From NCBI GenBank assembly GCA_023229645.1, contig JALNYU010000003.1, positions 232,849-296,848 of the forward strand: a stretch of 64,000 nt of DNA, in the 5' to 3' direction. This document shows positions 50,467-60,300 of this stretch, one piece after another; the stretch's first letter is position 1; the number at the start of each line of letters is the position of its first letter. The position numbers and the translations under genes were made by a program. Below the pieces are notes generated by a model that was not told the DNA's origin, did not search any database, and was given only the letters and a program-made list of their open reading frames with translations. This DNA is from Nevskia sp. Its GTDB lineage: Bacteria; Pseudomonadota; Gammaproteobacteria; Nevskiales; Nevskiaceae.

Positions 50467-50874
50467 TCATTCGTTATAGGTAATGGCAGTGCAGCGACGT
50501 AGCCGTACTTCAAAGCCCTCGCCGTGCCCGGAGAACATGGCCTGTAAATACTGAATTTCTACAAAAACGGCTATGTCACTTGGAATGATTCCATGAAGCC
50601 CGGCCACCGTTCCATAGTGAAAGAATTTCCAGAAATGGGCTTGCACTATTGCCGTCCCTCAAGCGTTCGTAGAAAAATTTGGTGCCGATCTGGCTTTGCT
50701 CGAGTGGTAGCGATGAGAGTCCAGGTGCCGTTCAGGCAGGGCCGTTAAATTTTGGCTCCGAGGCCTTAGATTTCGGTATATGGGATTGAGGGCATTGGGT
50801 TTTATCAGCTTTTCGAAGCTGTAATATCCAAAGCGTTCCCACGCAGCTTCAAGGCGCGGCACCTCAGCACAAAA
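50467..50874 (-). pseudogene. Decayed coding remnant of unknown family
   Basis: Protein-like sequence runs along the minus strand but in three different frames. First, about 50874-50740 reads CAEVPRLEAAWERFGYYSFE and onward. Then about 50720-50630 reads LEQSQIGTKFFYERLRDG and onward. Last, 50646-50467 reads FHYGTVAGLHGIIPSDIAVF and ends at a TGA. Each stretch has sensible composition but stops soon, and no ribosome-binding site fits. This looks like one gene broken by small indels. I do not recognise the family. The 3' piece could also be read as a 59-residue ORF from a GTG at 50646. Confidence 0.4.
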
Positions 50875-50902
50875 GCTTTGATCCGCGCTGCGTTTTTACG
50901 CG

Positions 50903-51412
50903 CTAGGGGTTGGCCAGAGTGCCGCAATTGTAGCTACTGCCGGCACCATCAGCCCAGTTTGGCCGCTGCTCGGGCGGTGTTTCGCTTTGGTCAAACCAAT
51001 CGATTTCCGCCAAGGTTTGGGCGTCGTGTAGGCGTTCTATGCCGGAAAAATGGAGTCCGCCGCAGTCGATGCCAACTTGCGCGCCGTCGCGGACAAACCA
51101 GAAATCGCGCAGCACGGGTTCGCAGTGGAGAACGCGTGTTGTGCCGTCATAGAGATAAAGCGCGCCGAGTTCGCCGTGGTCGTCTTCGATATTGATGGTG
51201 TTGAAGCTGCGGCGCCAAGCGACGATGGCGCCGTTGGCGGCGAGCAGTGGGGCGTCGTAATGGCCATCGTCAGTGATGCGTTGATCGACGCCGGCGGGGC
51301 TGCGCAGGTGGATATTGCCATCGGCGTCGACGCTGGCTGAGCAGAACGGCGCGGCGTTTGCCGCGACGGCGACGCTGAATAGGGTGAGCAAGGTAAGCAG
51401 TAAGCGCGGCAT
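50903..51412 (-). CDS. Hypothetical secreted protein
   Basis: A 169-residue protein with a clear signal peptide (LLLTLLTLFSVAVAANAAPF). The mature part has four Cys residues (SAPFCSAS-like start, VLHCEP, IDCGG, YNCG) that could form two disulphides, and repeated beta-strand patterns with GNIHLRSPAG and GALYLYDGTT. No family recognised. It is divergent from the CHAT gene, whose start lies 88 bases away, so the two may share a control region. Confidence 0.65.
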   Translation of the reverse strand: MPRLLLTLLTLFSVAVAANAAPFCSASVDADGNIHLRSPAGVDQRITDDGHYDAPLLAANGAIVAWRRSFNTINIEDDHGELGALYLYDGTTRVLHCEPVLRDFWFVRDGAQVGIDCGGLHFSGIERLHDAQTLAEIDWFDQSETPPEQRPNWADGAGSSYNCGTLANP

Positions 51413-51500
51413 GATGTCGGGAGTCGTGGCTTCAGGCGCAATAACGCGCTACCGTTTCTCGCGTGCACCGATGGCCACTATCAGAACTCAGCGAGCGGAA

Positions 51501-54500
51501 ATGATCCAGTTCCTGCGGCTTGCGTCGGCGTGGCTGTGTGGCTTCACGTGCCTCGGTGGCGCGGCGACGGCAGCGGCGCAGGCCTTGCCGAGCACGCTGA
51601 CGCCCGGCACCGCGCAATCTGCGACGTTGGCGCCGAACGAGCGGCTGGCGTATCAGCTCGATTTAGCCGCCGGCACCACCGTTGAGTTGACCTTGCGTGA
51701 GGATGACGTGCACGCGCCGGAACTGCGCTGGCGGGATGAGGCCTTGGCGCCGCTGCGCGTGACCGCTGGCCGGCGTGCCGAGCGCAGCGTGACGCTGCTT
51801 GCCGAGCGCGCCACGCACTATGCATTTGAGATCGCGGGGCGGGCCAAGGGGCAGCCGGTCAGCTACACGCTGCGGTTGTCGGCAATACAACCGTTTAGTG
51901 CCGCGCGTCGCGCACGCGCCGCTGCGCAGACAGCGTTGCTGGGCGCTGACGATCTCCGGCTGCGCGCATCGGCTGCAGAGCCGGCCTCATGGGCGCGCGC
52001 GGAGACGGCGTATCGAGAAGCCCTCGCGGGCTCGCGCGTGACGCCCGACCACTGTGCCACCGCGCAGGCGTGGTCGGGTTTGGCGCGGCTTTACCTCGCC
52101 CATGCCGACTATCCCGCGGCTGAGCGCGCGGCGCACGCCGGACTTGCGCTGACCTGCCGTGATGCCACCGCCGCTGCCGCGGTTGATCGCGCCGAGTTGC
52201 AGCGCACGCTCGGCTCTGCGTTGGCGTATCAGGGTGATTACACGGCAAGCATTGCGGCGCAGGTCGCGGCGCTGACGGTCTATCGCGACGTCGGCGACGG
52301 GCGCTTCGAAGGCGTGCTGCTCGGCAATCTCAGCAACGCTTACGCCGAAACCGGGCAGACCAGCCGCGCGCTCGATGCGGCACAAGCGGCGTTGAAGCTC
52401 GCGCTGGCCAGTGGCGATGCCGCCGGTGTGCGTTTTACACAGGAGCGCATCGCGGCGATCTTGCTAGCCCGCGGTGAACTCGGCGCGGCCGCCGAGGCGT
52501 TCGAGGCGGTGCTGACGGCATTACGCGAGACGCCCGACGCGTTGGTCGAAGGCAACGCCTGGAATGATCTCGGCTTGCTGTATCGCGAACTCAATGAGCC
52601 GGATGCTGCGCTGGACGCGTATCGCCGCGCCGAAGTTGTTGCGCGCGCCAGCGGCGACGCGGCCAATCTCGCCGAAACCTTGCGCAAGCAAGGCGAAGTC
52701 GCACTCGATGCCGGCGCGCTCGACGCCGCCGCCGATGTTTTGGCGCAGGCGCTGACGCTGAGCCGCGACAACAACCTGCAGCGCGAGCAAGCGCAGGTGC
52801 TGCTTGGGCGCGGGCGGCTGGCGTTGGCGCGCGGTGCGCTGGTGCGCGCTGAGGATGATCTCCAGGCTGCAGCGGCAATCGCCGATGTCGAGCAAGCGCG
52901 GGTGGTGACCATCGGCATTGAGCTGGCGCGCGGTGATCTCGCCAGCGAGCGGCGCCAGCGCACGGTGGCCGGCCAGCACTATCGGCGCGCCCTCGCGCTG
53001 GCACAGTGGGCGCAAGCGCGGAATGCGCAGCCGCTGGCTTTGGCGAGCTTGGCGCGGCTGGAACAAGGTGATGGCGCGTTGCCGGCTGCGCGCCGTCATA
53101 TCGAGCAGGCGTTGGCGCTGATCGAAAACCAGCGCAGTGGGATCGACGATCCCGGCGTGCGCAGCGGTTATTTTGCATCGCGCCGCGCCTACTACGGCTT
53201 GCAGATCGACATCCTGATGCAACTGGAACGGCGTCAGCCGGGGCGTGGCTACGCGGCGGCGGCTTGGGCAGCAAGCGAGCGGGCGCGGGCGCGAACGCTG
53301 CAGGATCAACTCGCCGAGCGGGCGATTCGTTACGACGGCGCGATCGACGCCAGCTTGCGCGCCGCCGAGCGTGCCGCCGAAGACCGCCTGCACGCCGCCG
53401 CGTACGCGCGAGCACGCGCGCCGGTTAATGCTGCCGCCGAGCAATATGCGCCGCTGCAGCGCCAGATCGATGACGCCAGCCGGCAGCTCGATGCGATTCG
53501 CGGTCGGATTCGCCGTGCCGATCCGCGCTACGCGGAACTGGCGCAACCGGCGCCGATCACGCTCGCGGAAGTTCGTGCGCGCGGCATCGCTGCCGACACC
53601 GTGGCGCTCGAATACTGGCTCGGCGACACCCGTAGCTATGCCTGGTTCATCGGCCACAACAGTCTGCGCAGCGTCGAGCTGCCGCCGCGGGCAGAGATCG
53701 ATACGCTCGCCGATCAACTGCGCGAGGCGCTAACGCAGCCGGCGCATCCGAACGCTGCGCAATCGTTTGAACAGCAGGCGGCTGGCGAAACGGCGAGCGC
53801 GGCGGCGGTGCGCGCGCTGGGCGCACGGCTTGGCGCGCTGTTGGCGCTGCCGAGCGTTGCGGCGGGGCCGCAGCGGCGCTACATCATCGTCGCCGACGGT
53901 GCATTGCAACGGCTGCCGTTTACGCTGCTGGTTGCAGATGCGGCGGCGCCGCGCGATTACAGCTATCTGCCGTCGCTACAGACGCTGCGCTGGCTGCGCG
54001 CTGGCAACACACAGCGGCCGGCGGCACCGGCGCTGGCGGTGTTTGCCGATCCGGTATTCGGCGCGGACGATCCCCGGCTGGTTGGCGTCAACGCCGCCAC
54101 GTCGCCGGTCGCGCGCCCGGCTGCACAGAGTGCGCTACCGCGGCTGCCGTACACCCGCGACGAAGCGCAAACGCTGGCGGCGCTGCTGCCGGCCGGTGGC
54201 GGCGCTGCGCGGCCTTATGTGGCGCTTGGGTTTGACGCCAGCCGCGACGCGGCGCTGCAATTGGACTGGTCCCATTACACGTTGGTGCATTTCGCAACGC
54301 ACGCGCTGCTTGATCTGCGGCATCCGGAATTGTCCGGCGTCGTATTGTCGTTGTACGACGCCGCTGGCCGGCCACGCGATGGCTTTTTACGCATCAATGA
54401 TCTTTATCGCCTGAACATGCCGGCCGAACTCGTGGTGCTGAGCGCCTGCGAGTCGGCGCTCGGCCACAGCGACGGCGCCGAAGGCGTATTCAATCTCGCG

Positions 54501-54719
54501 CGGGCGTTTTTTTACGCCGGTACCCGGCGGGTCTTGTCTAGTCTGTGGACGGTTGACGACCGCGCCTCGACTGAATTCATGAAGCAGTTTTATCGCGCGC
54601 TGTTGCAGCGCCAACGCACGCCGGACGCGGCGTTGCGCGAGGCCCAGGCGGCGCTTGCCGCCGACCCACGCTGGCAGGCGCCGTACTACTGGGCTGGCTA
54701 TGTACTGCAAGGACAATGA
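51501..54719 (+). CDS. Exported TPR-CHAT (caspase-like) protein
   Basis: A 1072-residue protein. The start at 51501 (MIQFLRLASAWL) gives a signal peptide ending near ATAAAQA and follows GAGCGGAA. An N-terminal beta domain (about 30-130, LTPGTAQSATLAPNERLAYQ) resembles bacterial pre-peptidase-like modules. Then come about ten TPR helices to residue 600. The C-terminal CHAT domain has RRYIIVADGALQRLPFTLLV, the catalytic His934 in VHFATHALLD and Cys983 in VVLSACESALG. CHAT domains are caspase-like cysteine proteases often triggered by partner binding to the TPR. The target is unknown. A sigma/anti-sigma pair follows at once. Confidence 0.9.
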   Translation: MIQFLRLASAWLCGFTCLGGAATAAAQALPSTLTPGTAQSATLAPNERLAYQLDLAAGTTVELTLREDDVHAPELRWRDEALAPLRVTAGRRAERSVTLLAERATHYAFEIAGRAKGQPVSYTLRLSAIQPFSAARRARAAAQTALLGADDLRLRASAAEPASWARAETAYREALAGSRVTPDHCATAQAWSGLARLYLAHADYPAAERAAHAGLALTCRDATAAAAVDRAELQRTLGSALAYQGDYTASIAAQVAALTVYRDVGDGRFEGVLLGNLSNAYAETGQTSRALDAAQAALKLALASGDAAGVRFTQERIAAILLARGELGAAAEAFEAVLTALRETPDALVEGNAWNDLGLLYRELNEPDAALDAYRRAEVVARASGDAANLAETLRKQGEVALDAGALDAAADVLAQALTLSRDNNLQREQAQVLLGRGRLALARGALVRAEDDLQAAAAIADVEQARVVTIGIELARGDLASERRQRTVAGQHYRRALALAQWAQARNAQPLALASLARLEQGDGALPAARRHIEQALALIENQRSGIDDPGVRSGYFASRRAYYGLQIDILMQLERRQPGRGYAAAAWAASERARARTLQDQLAERAIRYDGAIDASLRAAERAAEDRLHAAAYARARAPVNAAAEQYAPLQRQIDDASRQLDAIRGRIRRADPRYAELAQPAPITLAEVRARGIAADTVALEYWLGDTRSYAWFIGHNSLRSVELPPRAEIDTLADQLREALTQPAHPNAAQSFEQQAAGETASAAAVRALGARLGALLALPSVAAGPQRRYIIVADGALQRLPFTLLVADAAAPRDYSYLPSLQTLRWLRAGNTQRPAAPALAVFADPVFGADDPRLVGVNAATSPVARPAAQSALPRLPYTRDEAQTLAALLPAGGGAARPYVALGFDASRDAALQLDWSHYTLVHFATHALLDLRHPELSGVVLSLYDAAGRPRDGFLRINDLYRLNMPAELVVLSACESALGHSDGAEGVFNLARAFFYAGTRRVLSSLWTVDDRASTEFMKQFYRALLQRQRTPDAALREAQAALAADPRWQAPYYWAGYVLQGQ

Positions 54720-54741
54720 CGGCGCGCCTTAAGATAAGCGC

Positions 54742-55353
54742 ATGTCGACCCCCGCCGATCCTACCGCCCCGCGTTCCGCGCTCGCCGCGTTTGATGCGCT
54801 GTTGCAGCGCCTTGCCGCAGATGACGAAGCGCCGGCAGAGGCCTACGAGCGCTTGCGGCAGCGGTTGATCGCGCTGTTTCGGTTGCATGTTGCCAGCGAA
54901 GCCGAGGCGTTGGCGGACGACACCCTGGACCGCGTCGGCCGCCGTTTGTGGGAGGGTGTTGTCGTTGAGCACGTTCCGGCTTACGTCCACGGCGTCGCGC
55001 GCTTGGTCTTGTTGGAGGCCACCGGGCGGCCCTCAATGCGGCGTGCAGCGGTGGAAGCGCTGGACCAATTGCCAGCGCCAGAACCGGAGCCGACTGAGGA
55101 CGACGAGCCGGCGCGTGCTGCGCTACGGGCTTGCTTGGCGCAACTCGGCGCGACATCTTCGCGGCTGATCCTCGCGTACTACGGCGATGACGGCGCTGGC
55201 CGCATCGCCGCGCGGCAGAAATTGGCGGTGCAACTCGGCCTCAAGCTCAATGCTTTGAGAAACCGCGCGCTGCGGCTCCGTAGCGCGCTGGAGACCTGCG
55301 TTCGTACGCGCCTGCGTGATGAAATTGGCCGCAACGGCACTAGGGCCTATTAA
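54742..55353 (+). CDS. ECF-like sigma-70 family RNA polymerase sigma factor
   Basis: A 203-residue sigma-like protein. The middle region has LRQRLIALFRLHVASEAEALA and WEGVVVEHVPAYVHGVAR (region 2-like), and the C-terminus has LILAYYGDDGAGRIAARQ followed by KLAVQLGLKLNALRNRALRL, a region 4 helix-turn-helix typical of a divergent ECF group. It starts 22 bases after the CHAT gene. The last three sense codons (Arg-Ala-Tyr) and the TAA stop are inside a mobile-element-like repeat, so the native C-terminus may have been different. Confidence 0.78.
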   Translation: MSTPADPTAPRSALAAFDALLQRLAADDEAPAEAYERLRQRLIALFRLHVASEAEALADDTLDRVGRRLWEGVVVEHVPAYVHGVARLVLLEATGRPSMRRAAVEALDQLPAPEPEPTEDDEPARAALRACLAQLGATSSRLILAYYGDDGAGRIAARQKLAVQLGLKLNALRNRALRLRSALETCVRTRLRDEIGRNGTRAY

Positions 55354-55497
55354 CACCTATGCGATCACTGCGACGGCGGACGTGAACCGCCAGTGCAACG
55401 AGGAAAGCGTAGCCAAGGGTGGTTCCCTTGGCGCAACGACGGCAGGCGGATTTTTGACCTATAACGCAGCGACCGCATAAGTGTTAACAGGCCCTAG
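55340..55497. mobile_element. Palindromic MITE-like element between sigma and anti-sigma genes
   Basis: A 158-base element with 27-base inverted ends (55340-55366 and 55471-55497) identical at 24 positions, each starting with CTAGGGCCT when read inwards. The centre holds a perfect hairpin, GCCAAGGG (55412-55419) and CCCTTGGC (55425-55432). It codes for nothing. Flanks show GCA on both sides, possibly a short target duplication. Its left end supplies the sigma gene stop codon. A related end occurs at 56684-56725. Confidence 0.7.
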
Positions 55498-55503
55498 GCA
55501 ACA

Positions 55504-56289
55504 ATGAACGACTTGCAATTTCACGAATCGAATCGAGACGACTGGCGCGCGCTGCTGCTGCATCAGTTGCCCGAAGCCGATGCGCAACGGCTGGAATTGC
55601 GTCTGCTGGAAGATCCCCATGCGCTGGACGCACTGCAGATCGCCGAGCAGGACCTCTACGATGACTACGCCCGAAATCGCCTAAACGCCGATGCGCGCGC
55701 GGCGTTTGAGCGCTATCTTGGCAAGCACCCAGAAAGCCGTGAACGACTGCGCTTTAGCCGCGCGTTGGCGGCGACGCAACCGGTGCCGATTGAGCGCCGC
55801 CGCCGGTTCGCGGCACCGGAACGACGCAGCCGTTGGCGCAGTGCTGGATTTGGCTTAGCGGGTGGCGCAATCGCGGCGGGCTTGGCGCTGGCCGTGGTCT
55901 TTTCTGTGCGCTATTTCCCGGTGCTGCAAACCGCTACCGAAATTGGCGTTGGCACGATCGAAACCCGCGTACTGCTGGCCAGCAATACGCGTGGCGCCGA
56001 CGATGCCCAAGTGCTAGTAATCCCCGCTGATGTCGCGACGTTCCGCGTGCAAGCGGAAATTGCCGAACCCGAGGCCGCAGCGCGATACCGGATTACTGTA
56101 TTCACCGCTGAGGGGGCACCGCTAGTCGTGGTCGGTGACTTGCCGTTGCACACCGCGGGGCGCTTCACGTTTATCGAGGCGCAATTGCCCGCGGCGGCGA
56201 TCCGCAGCCAAGCGCGGCGCGTGCGGCTGGAAGCGCAGGCGCCCGCCAATCCGTTTGCATTTGATTGGCGGGTTGCCGAGGCGCCCTAA
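55504..56289 (+). CDS. Membrane anti-sigma factor-like protein
   Basis: A 261-residue protein with a helical cytoplasmic part (LLEDPHALDALQIAEQDLYD, YDDYARNRLNADARAAFERY), one membrane helix near residues 115-137 (GLAGGAIAAGLALAVVFSV) and a periplasmic beta-rich domain (VRVQAEIAEPEAAARYR-like, FTFIEAQLPAAAI). This layout and its place after a sigma gene suggest an anti-sigma factor. It lacks the His-Cys zinc motif of classical zinc-binding anti-sigma factors. The periplasmic domain could sense an envelope signal, perhaps from the exported CHAT protein. Confidence 0.72.
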   Translation: MNDLQFHESNRDDWRALLLHQLPEADAQRLELRLLEDPHALDALQIAEQDLYDDYARNRLNADARAAFERYLGKHPESRERLRFSRALAATQPVPIERRRRFAAPERRSRWRSAGFGLAGGAIAAGLALAVVFSVRYFPVLQTATEIGVGTIETRVLLASNTRGADDAQVLVIPADVATFRVQAEIAEPEAAARYRITVFTAEGAPLVVVGDLPLHTAGRFTFIEAQLPAAAIRSQARRVRLEAQAPANPFAFDWRVAEAP

Positions 56290-56683
56290 CACACGCTGTG
56301 CAAATTCAAAGCTTTGCTACTGTCCGTGATCAATCGCGGTACCACGCACTGATCAATGCCCTGGCGGCAGTTCCTGCGGCAGATAAACCCGCGCAAACCA
56401 AGGCGGCCCAGCCGGAATACGGAATTCGACTGGGCCGAATGGCGTTTCGTAGCGGGTGTTGTCGGGGCACGCGAGAAACTGCGTGTGTGCCGTCGCTACG
56501 CTCCGTGCGAATGCTGGGCCGTGTCGGCGTGCGCATTCGGAAATGCCGGACGATTGCGACAATCCATTGGGGTCGATGAGCGAAGTCATGGCTGAACACG
56601 CCGTTAGCGAGGAAGCTCGCATCGATAAGTGTCCGCCAGTAAAAAAACATCACGCGGCGGCTGGCCTTTCGGGTATCACACTG
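56290..56683. other. Gap between anti-sigma and globin genes
   Basis: Nearly 400 bases without a convincing gene, adjoining the second copy of the palindromic repeat. A weak minus-strand reading frame is listed separately. Confidence 0.4.
56353..56589 (-). CDS. Doubtful small ORF
   Basis: A 78-codon frame starting MTSLIDPNGL and ending YETPFGPVEFRIPAGPPWF and LPQELPPGH. Codon choice in the last third resembles real genes of the window, but there is no clear ribosome-binding site and no recognised family. It could be the tail of a lost gene. Confidence 0.22.
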   Translation of the reverse strand: MTSLIDPNGLSQSSGISECARRHGPAFARSVATAHTQFLACPDNTRYETPFGPVEFRIPAGPPWFARVYLPQELPPGH

Positions 56684-56725
56684 CGGCCGCCGTCGCAGCG
56701 ACCGCATACGTGTTAACAGGCCTAG
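56684..56725. repeat. Solo end of the palindromic element, inverted
   Basis: Read on the minus strand from 56725, this matches the left end of the 55340 element over about 42 bases with few differences and one gap, including TTAACAC, TATGCG and CTGCGACGGCGG. No second inverted end is visible within 160 bases, so this is a fragment or a diverged copy. The globin stop codon (TAG, 56722-56724) lies within its terminal CCTAG. Confidence 0.6.
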
Positions 56726-57120
56726 GCGGATTGCATTGTCGTCGCGAGTACCGTGTAAACCTCGGTCCACGCGGCTTTCGTTTCCGGCGTGAAGTCAGGG
56801 CCAAGGCCTTGTTCGAGCGTCCATAGCAGCGCCGTGGCGACGGTGCCGTAATCGGCCGCTTTAACGCCGTAGCTGGTGTGGCGTGCGCCCATCGATTTCA
56901 CCGCAGGCACCAGCGCGGCAAGATTGTCGAGCCCGCGCACGGCGGTATTGATCATGCCCATCAGCTTGCGGCCTTGCTCCGGCATATCGCCTTTGAACAG
57001 CGCTTTTAGCGCCGGATCCAGTTCGAATAGGCGGTTGTAAAACATCCCAGCTGCGGCCTCCTGAATCGGTACGACTTTGGCCCAGGAGCTTTTGACGAGG
57101 GTGATTTGTTCGGGGGTCAT
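56722..57120 (-). CDS. Single-domain globin
   Basis: A 132-residue globin related to Vitreoscilla haemoglobin and the globin part of flavohaemoglobins. It has MTPEQITLVKSSWAKVVPIQ, AGMFYNRLFELDPALKALF (helices A-C), LAALVPAVKSMGARHTSYGV with the proximal His, and LLWTLEQGLGPDF. No reductase domain is fused. It probably binds oxygen or nitric oxide. It is convergent with the anti-sigma gene, and its stop codon sits in the end of a repeat element. Confidence 0.93.
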   Translation of the reverse strand: MTPEQITLVKSSWAKVVPIQEAAAGMFYNRLFELDPALKALFKGDMPEQGRKLMGMINTAVRGLDNLAALVPAVKSMGARHTSYGVKAADYGTVATALLWTLEQGLGPDFTPETKAAWTEVYTVLATTMQSA

Positions 57121-57356
57121 GCGCGTGTTTCGTCCTTGTTGTGTGGATGCGAGTGTGTCATTGGATCATGCCATCGAAGATTGATCTGAGTCATCGGTCA
57201 ATCCTCGCATCTCTGCTATTGCGGTAGTTGTACGCGGGCGCTCGCCGACGCCGATTCGGCCGATGCCGCACGAATTCGGCGTGATGTTTTTGCCAGATTG
57301 GCCACTCGTTAATGCGGTTCGCAGAAACCGCGTCGACGATAACGAGGGCAGGCACA

Positions 57357-60300
57357 ATGACGAGCAAATTTAACCGTGTGCAGCGCGGAAGCGCCATTGG
57401 TATGGGGCGGTGGGCAGCGCTGATATTGGCAATTTCGGTTTTCCTCGCGCCGCCTGCAATGGCGCAAGCGCCAGCAAAAGCGCAGACCAAAGCCGCGCCG
57501 GCCGCGACTATTCGTTTGCCGGGTCATCGCTTGCCGGACGCGGTGCTCGCGAAAGCTGAGCCAATTCGCCGTTTGGCGCCTGTTGAAGGTCCGGCCGACG
57601 ATGAACCGTTAACGTTGACGATCGTCCTGAAGCGCGACGACGAAGCGGGTTTCCAGCGCTTTCTGCAGGCCGTGCAGGATCCGCATTCGACGCGCTACCA
57701 ACATTTCTTATCGCCGACGCAATTGGCCGAGCGTTATGGTCCAACGCCGTCTTCTTACCGCCAAGTTGAAACCTGGCTGACGCAGCAGGGTTTTGACATC
57801 GCCGAGCAATCGCCGAATCGGATGACGTTGACGGTTCGTGGCCGCCGCAGTGCCGCGGAACGCGCGTTTGGGATTCAGATCAACGATTACCGCTTGGGTG
57901 ACGCGCAGCTGTACGCCAATGATCAGGACCCGGCGTTACCGCCGGCATTGGCTCAGCACGTTGCTGCGATCACCGGCTTGGCGAATTTGGCGCAACCGGT
58001 ACCGAGCCTGCAGTCCAATCCATCGCTATGTGCGGCGGCGACGGCGCTGCTGGTTGGTTCGGTGTTTTTCCCCGCCGCGTTACCGCCGGCGATATTCACC
58101 GCGTTTGTCTGCATCGAGGTTTTTTTCTCGCAAGGCATCGACTATGGGCCCGGCGGACCGCCGTTCCTACGCGCCAGTTCTAATGGGCCTATTCGGGCGA
58201 CGCCGCCGCTGCTGAATATCGGAGGTGGGGCAGGGCAGACGATTGGCCTGTTGGAGTTCGATAGCGCCGATCACCGGGACGTCGAGAATTTCGTCGACTT
58301 TGTTCGCGGCGGCGGTTTGCCGATCGGCAGCGCGGCAAACGTTAGCGAAGTTCCGGTGAACGGCGGCGCGCCGCGTGGCCCAAATCAAGACGAGGTTTTG
58401 CTGGACATTAATGCCGCGCTTCTACTCGCGCCGGAGGCACGCGTGGTGGTTTACAGCGCGCCGTTTGCGGGCGCCGGCACCAGCTTTCAGACCTTGTTCA
58501 ACGCGATGATCAATGGCGGCGTTACCGTAATTAGCAATAGCTGGGCTTACTGCGAAGATCAAACGACGTTGGCCGACGTGCAGAGTATCGATACGATTCT
58601 GCAGACTGCGGCCGCCGCTGGCATCAGCGTCTTCAACGCCTCCGGAGATACCGGCAGCACCTGTCTCGACGGCAGCCGAAATACCGCAGCAGTGCCCGCT
58701 TCATCGCCGAGCGCAACCGCCGTGGGCGGGACTTCGCGGGTCGTCGGTAGCGGCTTCACGATCACGCGAGAACGGTGGTGGGACGGTAGTTCGGACATGC
58801 CGACGACCGGCCAAGGCGGATTTGGCGTCAGCCGCTATTTCTCGCGCCCGGCCTATCAAAACGGTTTTACCGCTGAGGCAATGCGCTCGATTCCCGATGT
58901 CGCAATCGGTGCGGATCCTGCGGGCGGCATCCCGATTTGTCAGGCGTCCGCCGGTGGTTGCCCGACCGGCTTGCTGTACGGCGGTACCAGCCTCGCGGCG
59001 CCGACTTGGGCAGCGCTGGCGGCTCGCATGAACGAGGCGGCCGGGCGTAATCTCGGCGCATTCAACCCGCGCTTGTATCCAGTGGCCGGCAGCGGCGGCT
59101 TTCACGGGCCGGCAGCACTGGCCAGCGATTTCGCCCATGTCGGTCTCGGAACGCCGAACGTTGCCGCGCTGACGGCGGCGCTGACCGGCCGCGCAGTCGG
59201 CACGACCAGCCCCAGCCGGTCTACCGCGCTCGCCTATTCCGGGTTCGACCCGAATGCGACTGCCGCCGCTACGGTTGCTGCCGACGGCAGCGCCCAAGGC
59301 GCAGTCGTTGTCCGCTTGCGCGACGATAACGGTGTGCCGGTTTCCGGGCATATCGTGCAAGTGGCCGCGCTCGGTTCAACGCAGGCGGTGCTCGCCATAA
59401 ACCGAGTAACGACCGACGCCGATGGCGCAGCCGTGTTCACGGTGACTGACCGCACCGTTGAGGCGGTGACATTCTCGGTAACCGACAGTAGCGTCGGCGT
59501 AACCCTATTGGCGCAACCGAGTCTGTCGTTTGTGGTACCCCCGGCGACGTCGGCGAGCATTACGGCATCGACAAATACGGCGCCTTCAGACGGCATTACC
59601 GCTACGCCGATTACCGTAACGCTGCGCGACGCACGGGCACAGCCGACGCCGGGCAAGCGGGTAACGCTGGCGCAGAACGCAGGTCATTCGGTGATTCGCG
59701 GTCCAACGTCTGGGGTTACCGCCGCCGATGGCACCATCGTGTTCAACGTTGTGGATGCGGTTGCCGAATCAGTTACCTACACCGCAGTTGATGTCAGCGA
59801 CGGCAATTTGCCGGTGCCGGGCTCGGTGGCGATTACGTTTGGTGGCGCCAACGGTGGTTCCTGCGTTGGACCGGCGCCGACGGTGATCAGCGACTACGCC
59901 CTGAGCAGCTTTTACAACGGCTTCTTCGCGCAGAACTTCTTCTTTGGCAACGTCAATTGGGGCGGCTGCCCTGGGGCGACGAATCCAGCGTTCGACGGCG
60001 CCGGCAATGCCTACATCGCGAACTTCCGCACTGGCGATCTTTATCGGCTGCCGCCGGGCGAACGCAGCATTTCGGACGCCAACCGGATCGCCAATCTTGG
60101 GCAGACGCTCGGGCAGCCGACATTCGGCCCGGATGGCGCGTTGTACCTGACGCGGAGCGCGACAACCGGCGACTTCCGCACCGGCGATTTGATTCAGGTT
60201 GATCCCGAAACCGGCGCGATCCTGCGTACGCTAGCAAGTAACCTGACCTGCCCTGGCGGACTGAGCGTTGATCCGCTCAGTGGTGATCTATTTTTTGACG

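Noticed and set aside
51315..51500. Upstream extension of the CHAT frame
   Set aside because: It overlaps the divergent secreted-protein gene and would hide the signal peptide. The ATG at 51501 has a fitting ribosome-binding site.
52521..53717. A 398-codon open frame opposite the CHAT gene
   Set aside because: Fully antisense to the TPR region, no start signal and no family features.
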